64,000 nucleotides of DNA, taken from assembly GCF_036880405.1 (NCBI RefSeq), contig NZ_JBAJJM010000007.1, positions 186,001-250,000 of the forward strand, read 5' to 3'. Under the pieces are notes generated by a model. It worked only from the letters and a program-made list of their open reading frames with translations, was not told the origin of the DNA and ran no database searches. Below are positions 8,315-16,164 of the stretch, one piece after another. Origin of the DNA: Mannheimia indoligenes (GTDB lineage: Bacteria > Pseudomonadota > Gammaproteobacteria > Enterobacterales > Pasteurellaceae). The stretch's first letter is position 1. Every line of letters starts with the position of its first letter. The position numbers and the translations under genes are program-made.

Positions 8315-9339
8315 TGGCAAATTTCCGTTTAATTGATTTAGCGGAGCATATCGGCGGTACTCTTAGGGGTAACGCCGATTTGGCTATTCAAAGCATAGCC
8401 GCTTTAGATAAAGCAAACAGCTCTCAAATTACCTTTATCTCAAATGCAAAATATCGGGAAAATTTAACCGCTTGTAACGCAGGTGCAATCATTGTTAGCC
8501 CTACAGATGTTGAATTTTGCCGTGAAGATCAAAATTTAATTATCGTAGCGAATCCTTATGTAGCTTACGCATTACTGGCACAATATATGGACTCTACCCC
8601 AAAAGCGGCAACAGGCATTCACCCAAATGCTGTCATTTCGCCTGAAGCCAAATTAGGTAATAATGTGTCTATTGGGGCAAATGCCGTGATTGAAAGCGGT
8701 GTAGAGCTAGGCGATGATGCGATAATCGGAGCAGGCTGCTTCGTCGGTAAAAATAGTAAAATTGGTGCAAGAACCCAACTCTGGGCAAATGTGTCAGTTT
8801 ACCATAATGTACAAATCGGTTCTGATTGTTTGATCCAATCTTCAGCCGTGATTGGTAGCGATGGCTTCGGTTATGCTAATGATAAAGGTCAATGGATTAA
8901 AATCCCACAAACCGGTGGTGTGATTATCGGTAATCGTGTGGAAATCGGCTCTTGCACTTGTATTGACAGAGGTGCGTTAGATCCGACTGTAATCGAAGAT
9001 AATGTGATTATTGATAACCTCTGCCAAATCGCCCATAATGTTCACATTGGTTTTGGTACTGCCGTTGCTGGCGGTGTAATTATGGCTGGCAGTCTAAAAG
9101 TCGGTCGTTTCTGCCAAATTGGAGGAGCGAGCGTTATTAACGGTCATATGGAAATCTGTGATGGTGCTATCATTACTGGTATGGGAATGGTGATGCGACC
9201 AATTACAGAAAAAGGCATTTATTCATCAGGTATTCCGCTACAGACGAATAAAGAGTGGCGTAAAACTGCTGCATTAGTGATGAATATTGATGAAATGAAT
9301 AAACGTTTAAAATCACTCGAAAAACGTTTTAATGATTAA
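8314..9339 (+). CDS. lpxD: UDP-3-O-acylglucosamine N-acyltransferase LpxD
   Basis: LpxD is the third enzyme of lipid A synthesis. It transfers a 3-hydroxyacyl chain from acyl-ACP to the 2-amino group of UDP-3-O-acyl-glucosamine in the cytoplasm. The product has 341 residues. An N-terminal uridine-binding domain runs to about residue 100. Left-handed parallel beta-helix hexapeptide repeats follow (many I-G-x-x-x units), with the catalytic His in CQIAHNVHIG. A helical C-terminus ends in KRLKSLEKRF. ATG 8314 shares its A with the skp stop codon (TAATG), suggesting translational coupling. An uptake signal encodes TAC near residue 50 (ENLTACNAG). Confidence 0.96.
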   Translation: MANFRLIDLAEHIGGTLRGNADLAIQSIAALDKANSSQITFISNAKYRENLTACNAGAIIVSPTDVEFCREDQNLIIVANPYVAYALLAQYMDSTPKAATGIHPNAVISPEAKLGNNVSIGANAVIESGVELGDDAIIGAGCFVGKNSKIGARTQLWANVSVYHNVQIGSDCLIQSSAVIGSDGFGYANDKGQWIKIPQTGGVIIGNRVEIGSCTCIDRGALDPTVIEDNVIIDNLCQIAHNVHIGFGTAVAGGVIMAGSLKVGRFCQIGGASVINGHMEICDGAIITGMGMVMRPITEKGIYSSGIPLQTNKEWRKTAALVMNIDEMNKRLKSLEKRFND

Positions 9340-9355
9340 TTATTAGAGGTCTAAA

Positions 9356-9823
9356 GTGTCAGAAACTACAACTGAAAATCGTGAGTCTAAAATTATTGAA
9401 GTTACCGAAATTATGGGTATGTTACCGCATAGATACCCTTTTCTTTTAGTTGATCGTGTAACAGACTATGAAGCAGGCAAATGGCTAAAAGCGATTAAAA
9501 ATGTAACTTTTAATGAACCGTGTTTTACAGGTCATTTCCCAAATGCTCCGATTTTTCCCGGTGTATTAATTCTTGAAGCTATGGCTCAAGCAACAGGCGT
9601 ATTAGCAGTTGCAACTTATGGTAAGTTAAATGAAGATGAACTTTATTACTTTGCTGCGATTGATAATGCTCGCTTTAAACGTCCTGTAGTACCCGGCGAT
9701 CAGCTTCAACTTGAAGTGGAATTTTTAAAAGAAGTGCGAGGTATCACTAAATTCACAGGTAAAGCATACGTTGATGGAAAATTAGTGTGTGAAGCGGACT
9801 TAATGTGTGCACGCCGTAAATAA
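9356..9823 (+). CDS. fabZ: 3-hydroxyacyl-ACP dehydratase FabZ
   Basis: FabZ dehydrates 3-hydroxyacyl-ACP to trans-2-enoyl-ACP in fatty-acid elongation and competes with LpxA/LpxD for the same substrate pool. The product has 155 residues in a hot-dog fold. LPHRYPFLLVDRV is followed by the catalytic His in TGHFPNAPIFPG and the catalytic Glu in LILEAMAQATG. The start is GTG 9356 with AGAGGT nine bases upstream. The N-terminal 15 or so residues before the conserved core are acidic and variable. It lies between lpxD and lpxA, the standard order. Confidence 0.96.
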   Translation: MSETTTENRESKIIEVTEIMGMLPHRYPFLLVDRVTDYEAGKWLKAIKNVTFNEPCFTGHFPNAPIFPGVLILEAMAQATGVLAVATYGKLNEDELYYFAAIDNARFKRPVVPGDQLQLEVEFLKEVRGITKFTGKAYVDGKLVCEADLMCARRK

Positions 9824-9854
9824 TTTAATCTAGCTAAAATTAAAGGAGCTAACT

Positions 9855-10649
9855 ATGCGTCTAATTGATTCAACCGCTCAAATCAGCCCACTTGCTATTA
9901 TTGAAGAGGGTGCACAAATTGGTGCTCGTGTTGAAATCGGACCATTTACGGTGATTGGTAAAGATGTAAAAATCGGTGCAAGAACAAAAATCCATTCACA
10001 CGTTGTAATTAATGGTTTAACTGAAATTGGCGAGGACAACCATATTTTCCAATTTGCCAGTATTGGGGAAATCAACCAAGATTTAAAATACCAAGGCGAG
10101 CCGACTAAAGTCATCATTGGTAATCGTAACCGTATTCGTGAAAGCGTAACCATTCATCGTGGTACAGTACAAGGCGGTGGTGTAACTAAAATCGGCGATG
10201 ATAATTTATTTATGATCAACACCCATATTGCTCACGACTGCTCTATTGGTAACCGCTGCATTATTGCTAACAATGGTACACTTGCAGGACACGTTACGTT
10301 AGATGATTTCGTGATTGTAGGTGGAATGTCTGCAATTCATCAGTTTGTGGTCATTGGCTCACACGTTATGCTAGGCGGCGGCTCAATGGTGAGCCAAGAT
10401 GTTCCTCCTTATGTAATGGCACAAGGTAACCACGCTCGTCCGTTTGGTATTAACCTTGAAGGCTTAAAACGTCGTGGTTTTGATAAAGCAACGTTACACG
10501 CAATCCGCAAAGTATATAAACTAATCTATACTAGTGGAAAAACATTAGAAGAGAGTTTGGCAGAAATTGAACAACTGGCAGCAAACGAACCGGCTGTTGC
10601 TATTTTCAAAGAATTCTTCAAACGCTCAACGCGTGGTATTATTCGCTAA
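9855..10649 (+). CDS. lpxA: UDP-N-acetylglucosamine O-acyltransferase LpxA
   Basis: LpxA catalyses the first step of lipid A synthesis, 3-O-acylation of UDP-GlcNAc from 3-hydroxyacyl-ACP. The product has 264 residues. Ten or so turns of left-handed beta-helix hexapeptides are followed by a helical C-terminal domain. The catalytic His region reads MINTHIAHDCSIG, and MLGGGSMVSQDVPPYVMAQG is typical. AAAGGAGC lies seven bases before the ATG. It is the last gene of the cluster, closed by a strong terminator. In E. coli and Haemophilus lpxB usually follows directly; here it does not. Confidence 0.97.
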   Translation: MRLIDSTAQISPLAIIEEGAQIGARVEIGPFTVIGKDVKIGARTKIHSHVVINGLTEIGEDNHIFQFASIGEINQDLKYQGEPTKVIIGNRNRIRESVTIHRGTVQGGGVTKIGDDNLFMINTHIAHDCSIGNRCIIANNGTLAGHVTLDDFVIVGGMSAIHQFVVIGSHVMLGGGSMVSQDVPPYVMAQGNHARPFGINLEGLKRRGFDKATLHAIRKVYKLIYTSGKTLEESLAEIEQLAANEPAVAIFKEFFKRSTRGIIR

Positions 10650-10654
10650 ATAAT

Positions 10655-10693
10655 AAAATAAACCCCGAAAATTACATTTCGGGGTTTATTTTT
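10655..10693. terminator. Bidirectional terminator between lpxA and mnmC
   Basis: AATAAACCCCGAAA pairs with TTTCGGGGTTTATT around the loop ATTACA, with an A-rich left flank and T-rich right flank. It serves lpxA on plus and mnmC on minus, overlapping the mnmC stop. Confidence 0.9.
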
Positions 10694-12692
10694 ATTCAAC
10701 CGGAGAGCCTTTTAGCAACTTCCGTAACCAAGTTCGATTTGGACTTAAATTATGCCAAATATCTTCGCTTATCGGCACTGGCTCATTAGCAATCAAACTT
10801 GCTAATAGTTCCCCCAATAATGGAGCGGTAGTCAAACCGCGAGAAGCTAACCCATTCACCATATATAAATTTGCAAAAATTTCCGCATTTTCGACCGCTT
10901 GTTTGCGTCTTAGCTGATTGTATAAATTGGCATACTGCTCTTTCTGGCGAGTAAAATGATGAACTGCCCCCACCATTGGAATACGATCTCGAAATGCCGC
11001 TCTAATACCAACTTTTGCCAGATTTTGCGAATAATCAATGCCATTTGTCCACTCACAAGCGGTTAAATTTTGCTGAAGTTTTGCAATATTCTCTAAATGT
11101 TCTGTTTCGCTAAAACGGGTTTCTGCATTATCTCGAATATGGCTTGCCCCAATACAATGCGTCCCCGATTTCGCCATTGGCGTTAAATAGCCATCATAGC
11201 AAACCACACATTTTAGTTTTTGCAGTTGCATTGTAGTAGGAATTTGGCTCACTTGCCCCCGTACAGGATAAAGCGGAATGCCATTAGCTTGGCTAAATTC
11301 ATTCAATGTATAACCATTTGCCAGTACAACCGCTTGGTGCTGAAAAGTTTCGTCGTTGGTTTGCCACTGCCAATTTCCATCTACGAATAGCAAATTCTCA
11401 ACTTTGTGATTAAGCACTATTTTCAGCCCTTTAGCTTCAAGCCACACAAAGCCATTTCTCACAAACTGTACTGGCGAAAGCCAACCACCCTGTGGAATAA
11501 AAGCCCCACCCTTTGGTACATTTAAGCCTAATTTCTCGCTTAATTCATCAGCAGAACACAATTTAAATAGCGTTTCGTCATCAGTTTGTTCCGCCATTTT
11601 GGCAAGTTTTTTCGCTGTTTTATCATTATAGGCATAAAGTGCTACACCGTTTAGATTATGCTCAAATTCTACTTCCGCTTTAAGCTGTGCTAATCTTTGC
11701 AACGCATAGTCAAAACTGTGAATATAAAACCGCACATTTCGTTCATCATCATCACTCAACTGTGGGTAAATTGCCCCCTGCAAATTACCGGAGGCATTCA
11801 TCGCTACATTTTCGTCTTTGCAATAAAGCGTAACTTGTTTGCCTTTTTCTAACAGTGATAACGCAACGAATAAACTTGCCACACCACCGCCAATAATCGC
11901 AATATCTTCCACATTTTCATTTTTGGCATAAAAATAAGGATAACTAGGCGGTTGAATTAAGCTTTCAAGCGGTTTTTCTCCCCACAGCATTTCTCGTTTT
12001 TTGCCGAAACCTTTACGTTTTTTTACATCAAAACCTGCTGCTTGCAAGCCTCTTCTCACATTACTTGAAGCCGTGAAAGTTGCAAAACTGCCGCCATTCG
12101 TAGTTAAACGAAACATTTGCTGGTATAAATGGTCATTCCACATCTCAGGGTTTTTATCGGGCGAGAAACCATCTAAAAACCACGCATCGACTGTACTATT
12201 ATAAAGATCACCTAACTGAGGTAAATTCTCTGCAATATCACCAAACCATAAATCCAAATAAATATGTTTAAAGTGATAACGCTGACAGCCGTTCTGACGT
12301 GGCAGCCAACAAGCGGTCAAATTTTCAGATAAGTTTGCAAATTGTGGGTAATGTTGATGAATTTCGCTGAGCTGGCTTGAAGTGAGAGGGAATTTCTCAA
12401 ATGAAATAAAATAAAGCCGTTTGAGTTTACTTTGTGGAAATTCCGCTTGAAATTGCTGGAATTTATCAGCAACTGCTAAAAAATTTAAACCTGTACCAAA
12501 GCCTGTTTCCGCAATCACAAAGGCATCTTTTGTGTGAGATTGCCATTTTTCCCAAAGTTGATTACCTTCTTGGAAAACATAATAACTTTCCGCTAAACCA
12601 TCTTGGGTGGAAAAATAAATATCATCAAATTGCTCTGAAACAGGCGTATTTGCAGCATTAAACGAAAGTGAGGCAAAAGTAAGCTTAGACAT
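10692..12692 (-). CDS. mnmC: Bifunctional tRNA mnm5s2U34 biosynthesis enzyme MnmC
   Basis: MnmC converts cmnm5(s2)U to nm5 and then mnm5 at the wobble uridine of several tRNAs. The N-terminal methyltransferase half (DUF752) contains ETGFGTGLNFL and DAWFLDGFSPDKNPEMW. The C-terminal FAD-dependent oxidase half begins with the dinucleotide motif IAIIGGGVASL near residue 265 and ends with NGLASRGLTTAPLLGE. The fusion is the normal gammaproteobacterial form. I chose ATG 12692 (666 residues) because GAGGG lies five bases upstream. Two uptake signals encode TAC tripeptides (ENLTACW, QNLTACEW). Confidence 0.96.
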   Translation of the reverse strand: MSKLTFASLSFNAANTPVSEQFDDIYFSTQDGLAESYYVFQEGNQLWEKWQSHTKDAFVIAETGFGTGLNFLAVADKFQQFQAEFPQSKLKRLYFISFEKFPLTSSQLSEIHQHYPQFANLSENLTACWLPRQNGCQRYHFKHIYLDLWFGDIAENLPQLGDLYNSTVDAWFLDGFSPDKNPEMWNDHLYQQMFRLTTNGGSFATFTASSNVRRGLQAAGFDVKKRKGFGKKREMLWGEKPLESLIQPPSYPYFYAKNENVEDIAIIGGGVASLFVALSLLEKGKQVTLYCKDENVAMNASGNLQGAIYPQLSDDDERNVRFYIHSFDYALQRLAQLKAEVEFEHNLNGVALYAYNDKTAKKLAKMAEQTDDETLFKLCSADELSEKLGLNVPKGGAFIPQGGWLSPVQFVRNGFVWLEAKGLKIVLNHKVENLLFVDGNWQWQTNDETFQHQAVVLANGYTLNEFSQANGIPLYPVRGQVSQIPTTMQLQKLKCVVCYDGYLTPMAKSGTHCIGASHIRDNAETRFSETEHLENIAKLQQNLTACEWTNGIDYSQNLAKVGIRAAFRDRIPMVGAVHHFTRQKEQYANLYNQLRRKQAVENAEIFANLYMVNGLASRGLTTAPLLGELLASLIANEPVPISEDIWHNLSPNRTWLRKLLKGSPVE

Positions 12693-12701
12693 CATATCCC
12701 T

Positions 12702-12737
12702 CAAAACAAAACACGGAAAACCAAGAGATTTTCCGTG
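12702..12737 (-). terminator. Rho-independent terminator of the small membrane protein gene
   Basis: On the minus strand CACGGAAAA (12737-12729) pairs perfectly with TTTTCCGTG (12720-12712) around an eight-base loop, followed by TTTTGTTTT. It lies 20 bases after the stop of the 26-codon gene and just before the mnmC ribosome-binding site, so mnmC may need its own promoter or read-through. Confidence 0.9.
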
Positions 12738-12756
12738 CCTTAATAATAAATAAATA

Positions 12757-12837
12757 TTAGAAAATATTGTAGGCTAAAAAGACGATCATACTAAGTGCGA
12801 AAGCCACTGTTAGCATTGAATAACCCAAAGTACCCAT
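12757..12837 (-). CDS. 26-residue predicted single-span membrane protein
   Basis: This short gene has every sign of expression but no family I recognise. ATG 12837 is preceded by GAGGA six bases upstream, and a perfect intrinsic terminator lies 20 bases after the TAA stop. The peptide starts MGTLGYSMLTVAF and ends FLAYNIF. It is almost wholly hydrophobic with no charged residue, as in small bacterial inner-membrane peptides such as CydX, KdpF or MgtS. It lacks the sequence hallmarks of those named families. It lies in the gap between trpCF and mnmC. Such peptides often act as auxiliary subunits of larger membrane complexes; the partner here is unknown. Confidence 0.72.
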   Translation of the reverse strand: MGTLGYSMLTVAFALSMIVFLAYNIF

Positions 12838-12908
12838 ATATAAATCCTCATTGTTAGTTATTGTTAAAATATCGTTTTTATTCTAACACAATTTAATGGG
12901 CTGTGTCG

Positions 12909-14333
12909 CTATGCGTGAATAATTTTCGTAAAACAAGCGGTCAATTTTTCCAAATCTTTTACGCCTTTGGCACTTTCAACACCTGAGTTTAAATCCACTC
13001 CTAAACAGCCTTGAGCTAAGGCAGTTTCAATATTTTCCGCATTAATACCGCCGGCTAATAATGATTTCTGCTTCAACGTTTCTGGAATTAACGCCCAGTT
13101 AAAAGTTTTGCCTGTACCGCCTTGCTGGTTCGCCACTTTGCTGTCTAACACATAACGAGCAACTTGTGGATTATTCTCAAACTCTACATTTTCCGCTTCA
13201 ATATCCACTGATAATGCTTTCCAAATTTGGGTTTGATCGCCAAGTTTTTCAGCCAACTCTGCAATATATCCATCATCTTCAGAGCCGTGTAATTGCACCG
13301 CAAATAACTCTAACTGTTTTGCAATTTTCTCCACAAATTCGACCGCTTGATCTTGGAATACGCCCACATAACGAAGTGGTGCATTTACCACTAATTCCTG
13401 TGCTTGGCGAAGCGAAAGCTGGCGTGGCGAGCCTTCGGCAAAAATTAAACCGCCATACAATGCCCCTAGCTCATACACTGCTTTTACATCTTGCACTCGA
13501 GTTAAACCGCACACTTTATTTTCGCCGAAAACCACTGCACGCACCGCATTATTTAGATCCGCATTCCCCATCAGACTACTGCCGATCAAAAAAGCGTTAA
13601 CATAAGGCTTAATTCGTTTAACCTGATTGTGATCATTAATACCTGACTCAGAGACTAAACAAACATCAACAGGAATGTGGTCTTGATATTTTTCCACCAA
13701 ACGTACAATACGGTTCATATCAATCGTGAGCGTGTGCAGATCTCGGTTATTCACGCCAATCACTTTCGCCCCTAACGCTAATGCACGCTCAAATTCTGCT
13801 TCGGTGCTGGTTTCAGTCAGCACCCCCATTCCTAGCTCGTGAGCTAAATTTGAGAGTTCACGATAAGTTTTATCATCAACTACCGATAACATCAGCAAAA
13901 TCGCATCAGCGTTATAAAAACGGGCAAGATAAACTTGATAAGGCGAAATCATAAAATCTTTACACAAAATCGGCTGTGTAGTCTGACGTTTAACTTGGTC
14001 GATATAGCGAAAATCGCCTTGAAAATATTGCTCATCAGTCAAAACAGAAATCACACTGGCATAGTTTTTATAAACTGCCGAAATACTGTCTAAATCAAAC
14101 TCTGCTCGAATTAATCCTTTTGATGGCGAAGCTTTTTTACACTCTAAAATATACGCAGGCTCTTGGTGAGAACCTTTTGCCAATTGAGCATAAAAATCAC
14201 GCTCACTTTTCACGATTTTGTGCTGAAATTCGCTTAATGGGAAATCTTGTTGCTTTTGCTCCACCCAAATCGTTTTATCTTGTACGATTTTTTGTAAAAT
14301 AGTCGGCTGATTAGTTGAATCGGTATTTTGCAT
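12909..14333 (-). CDS. trpCF: Bifunctional indole-3-glycerol-phosphate synthase / phosphoribosylanthranilate isomerase TrpCF
   Basis: TrpCF carries out two consecutive steps of tryptophan synthesis, isomerising phosphoribosylanthranilate and closing the indole ring. The product has 474 residues. The TrpC barrel is N-terminal (LECKKASPSKGLI; later VCLVSESGIN), and the TrpF barrel is C-terminal from about residue 265 (KVCGLTRVQDV, then GTGKTFNWALI). I chose ATG 14333, which has AGGA before it. The frame extends 37 codons further, into the region upstream of the divergent yqcC. No other trp gene is in the window, so the pathway genes are scattered. Confidence 0.95.
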   Translation of the reverse strand: MQNTDSTNQPTILQKIVQDKTIWVEQKQQDFPLSEFQHKIVKSERDFYAQLAKGSHQEPAYILECKKASPSKGLIRAEFDLDSISAVYKNYASVISVLTDEQYFQGDFRYIDQVKRQTTQPILCKDFMISPYQVYLARFYNADAILLMLSVVDDKTYRELSNLAHELGMGVLTETSTEAEFERALALGAKVIGVNNRDLHTLTIDMNRIVRLVEKYQDHIPVDVCLVSESGINDHNQVKRIKPYVNAFLIGSSLMGNADLNNAVRAVVFGENKVCGLTRVQDVKAVYELGALYGGLIFAEGSPRQLSLRQAQELVVNAPLRYVGVFQDQAVEFVEKIAKQLELFAVQLHGSEDDGYIAELAEKLGDQTQIWKALSVDIEAENVEFENNPQVARYVLDSKVANQQGGTGKTFNWALIPETLKQKSLLAGGINAENIETALAQGCLGVDLNSGVESAKGVKDLEKLTACFTKIIHA

Positions 14334-14420
14334 ATAAATTCCTAGAGAGAAATAAGTTTGAGTGGTAGAATCTGTGCTTATTTTTACCTGAAAAAGACGA
14401 ATTTCACAAGCGAAACTGAA

Positions 14421-14732
14421 ATGAAAGATCAAGTTAAACAACATTTATCAGATTTAGAAATTGCCCTGCGTGTTAATCAACTGTGGGAAGCTACTCCGCC
14501 AAGCCCTGAGGCACTTGCCAATGAGCAACCGTTTTGTGTTGAAACGCTCACACCAACTCAATGGCTACAATGGATTTTTATTCCAAGAATGCGAGCTATT
14601 TTAGAAGCTACCGCCGATTTACCTCGCAATTTTGCCATTACACCTTATTTGGAAGAAGCGTTAAAAAATGAAGCATATTTGCAGGCAATTTGTGAGCCTG
14701 TATTGAAATTAGAAACGTTGTTGAAAGATTAA
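14421..14732 (+). CDS. yqcC: YqcC-family protein (DUF446)
   Basis: This is a small cytoplasmic helical protein of the YqcC/DUF446 family, role unknown. It has 103 residues from ATG 14421. Family-typical segments are TPTQWLQWIFIPRM and the acidic N-terminal helix. In E. coli yqcC lies directly upstream of truC, and the same pair is kept here with a 26-base gap. An open frame extends 21 codons upstream into the divergent promoter region and was not used. The Shine-Dalgarno is weak. Confidence 0.85.
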   Translation: MKDQVKQHLSDLEIALRVNQLWEATPPSPEALANEQPFCVETLTPTQWLQWIFIPRMRAILEATADLPRNFAITPYLEEALKNEAYLQAICEPVLKLETLLKD

Positions 14733-14758
14733 TTTCTATTAATCGCCCTCAAAATAAT

Positions 14759-15487
14759 ATGACCTTAGACATTTTATACCAAGACGATGAACTTATTGCC
14801 ATTGACAAACCTGCCGGAATGTTAGTGCATCGCTCTTGGCTAGATAAGCACGAAACAGTGTTTGCGATGCAAACCTTGCGGGATCAAATCGGGCAACACG
14901 TTTTCCCGATTCATCGTTTAGACCGCCCAACTTCCGGCGTGCTGCTTTTTGCTCTAAACAGCGAAACGGCACGTTTAATGAGTGAACAATTTGAACAACA
15001 TCAAATCCAAAAAAGCTATTTAGCGGTTGTGCGAGGTTATTTGCAAGGTGAGGCTCGGATTGATTATCCGCTGAAAGTGATTTTAGATAAAATCGCCGAT
15101 AAATTTTCGCAAGAAAAAGAGGCTCAACAGGCAATTACCGATTACAAAGGGTTGGCAACGGTGGAAATGCCTTATGCGGTTGGTAAACACCAAACCGCAC
15201 GTTATAGTTTGGTGGAACTTTTTCCACAAACCGGGCGGAAACACCAGCTTCGTCGCCATTTGAAACATCTTTTCCACCCGATTATGGGGGATAGTAAATA
15301 TGGCGATCTACACCAAAATCGAGCCTTAAGCGAACAATCAGGCGTGAGCCGTTTAATGTTGCACGCCCATAAATTACAATTTCAGCACCCCAAAAATTTG
15401 CAAAAAATCGAGATAATTGCACCGCTTGATGAACAATGGCGACAGCTCTTTACATTTTTTGACTGGAACTTTACGCAATACTATTAG
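14759..15487 (+). CDS. truC: tRNA pseudouridine(65) synthase TruC
   Basis: TruC isomerises U65 in the T-stem region of certain tRNAs. The product has 242 residues in the RluA-type fold. LYQDDELIAIDKPAGMLVH at the N-terminus is followed by the catalytic Asp motif HRLDRPTSGVLLFA. QTGRKHQLRRHLKHLFHPI, which contacts RNA in this family, comes later. The DKPAGMLVHRS variant and pairing with yqcC favour TruC over RluA, RluC or RluD. A UPF0181 gene follows 17 bases later. Confidence 0.93.
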   Translation: MTLDILYQDDELIAIDKPAGMLVHRSWLDKHETVFAMQTLRDQIGQHVFPIHRLDRPTSGVLLFALNSETARLMSEQFEQHQIQKSYLAVVRGYLQGEARIDYPLKVILDKIADKFSQEKEAQQAITDYKGLATVEMPYAVGKHQTARYSLVELFPQTGRKHQLRRHLKHLFHPIMGDSKYGDLHQNRALSEQSGVSRLMLHAHKLQFQHPKNLQKIEIIAPLDEQWRQLFTFFDWNFTQYY

Positions 15488-15504
15488 ACAAAGACGAGGA
15501 AGAT

Positions 15505-15669
15505 ATGGATAATTCACTTCTATCACTCACACACGAACAGCAACAAGCCGCCGTGGAAGAAATTCAAAAACTGATGGCAGAAGGTATAAGTGCCGGAGAA
15601 GCCATTCAAATTATTGCTAATCAATTAAGAGAAAAGCACCAAAAATCGGAGAAAATGAACAATGAATAA
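15505..15669 (+). CDS. UPF0181 family protein (YoaH-like)
   Basis: This is a 54-residue protein of the UPF0181/YoaH family, role unknown. The core SLTHEQQQAAVEEIQKLMA matches E. coli YoaH closely, followed by EGISAGEAIQIIA and a charged tail. GAGGAAGAT precedes ATG 15505. It lies 17 bases after truC and overlaps the next gene by eight bases, so the three are probably co-transcribed. Confidence 0.88.
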   Translation: MDNSLLSLTHEQQQAAVEEIQKLMAEGISAGEAIQIIANQLREKHQKSEKMNNE

Positions 15670-16132
15670 ATTATTCACAGTACTTACCTTAGCTATGGTA
15701 TCTCACTATAGTTTTGCAGCAGCAGAAAAGCCTGTTACTAAACCATTAGACGGGAAACCTGCTGTCGCAATACAGATTTTTGATGTAAGTGGTAAAGTTG
15801 CCAAACCAATTCAAGGCAACAAACTCAATATTGCTAAAAAACAAAATAGACTATGTTGGAACAGCATTAATGTGCCTGTAGAAGGTAAAGTGATGATTGC
15901 AGAAGCAATTTATGCTCCGGCAAAATCAAAAGCTATTTCTGAAGGTTCTCAGGTTCAAGCCTCTCCAGATGGCACGAGTAATACTATTATTACCAATTTA
16001 AATAATGTAACCGAAAAATATGTGAGTCGTTGTTGGGACTTTGACAAAACCGATCCCATCGGAAAATACAAAATGGACGTTCAAATTAACGACCAGGTTT
16101 TCAAAGGCTTAGAATTTGAAATTGTAAAATAA
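15662..16132 (+). CDS. Secreted protein of unknown function
   Basis: This is a 156-residue protein with a clear signal peptide (MNKLFTVLTLAMVSHYSFAA). The mature part is small and beta-rich in pattern. It has two cysteines in NRLCWNSIN and SRCWDFDK that could form a disulfide, placing it in the periplasm. I do not recognise a named family; I infer from its setting that it is conserved in Pasteurellaceae. The ATG overlaps the end of the UPF0181 gene. GGAGAAAATGAAC provides the ribosome-binding site. A bidirectional terminator follows. Confidence 0.75.
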   Translation: MNKLFTVLTLAMVSHYSFAAAEKPVTKPLDGKPAVAIQIFDVSGKVAKPIQGNKLNIAKKQNRLCWNSINVPVEGKVMIAEAIYAPAKSKAISEGSQVQASPDGTSNTIITNLNNVTEKYVSRCWDFDKTDPIGKYKMDVQINDQVFKGLEFEIVK

Positions 16133-16134
16133 AC

Positions 16135-16163
16135 AAAAACCACAGAGTAATCTGTGGTTTTTT
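16135..16163. terminator. Bidirectional terminator
   Basis: AAAAACCACAGA pairs with TCTGTGGTTTTTT around the loop GTAA. It separates the convergent secreted-protein gene and the CYTH gene. Confidence 0.9.
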
Positions 16164-16164
16164 A

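Noticed and set aside
7862..8320. Phe-rich minus-strand frames opposite skp
   Set aside because: They are the complement of Lys-rich coiled-coil codons, a composition artefact.
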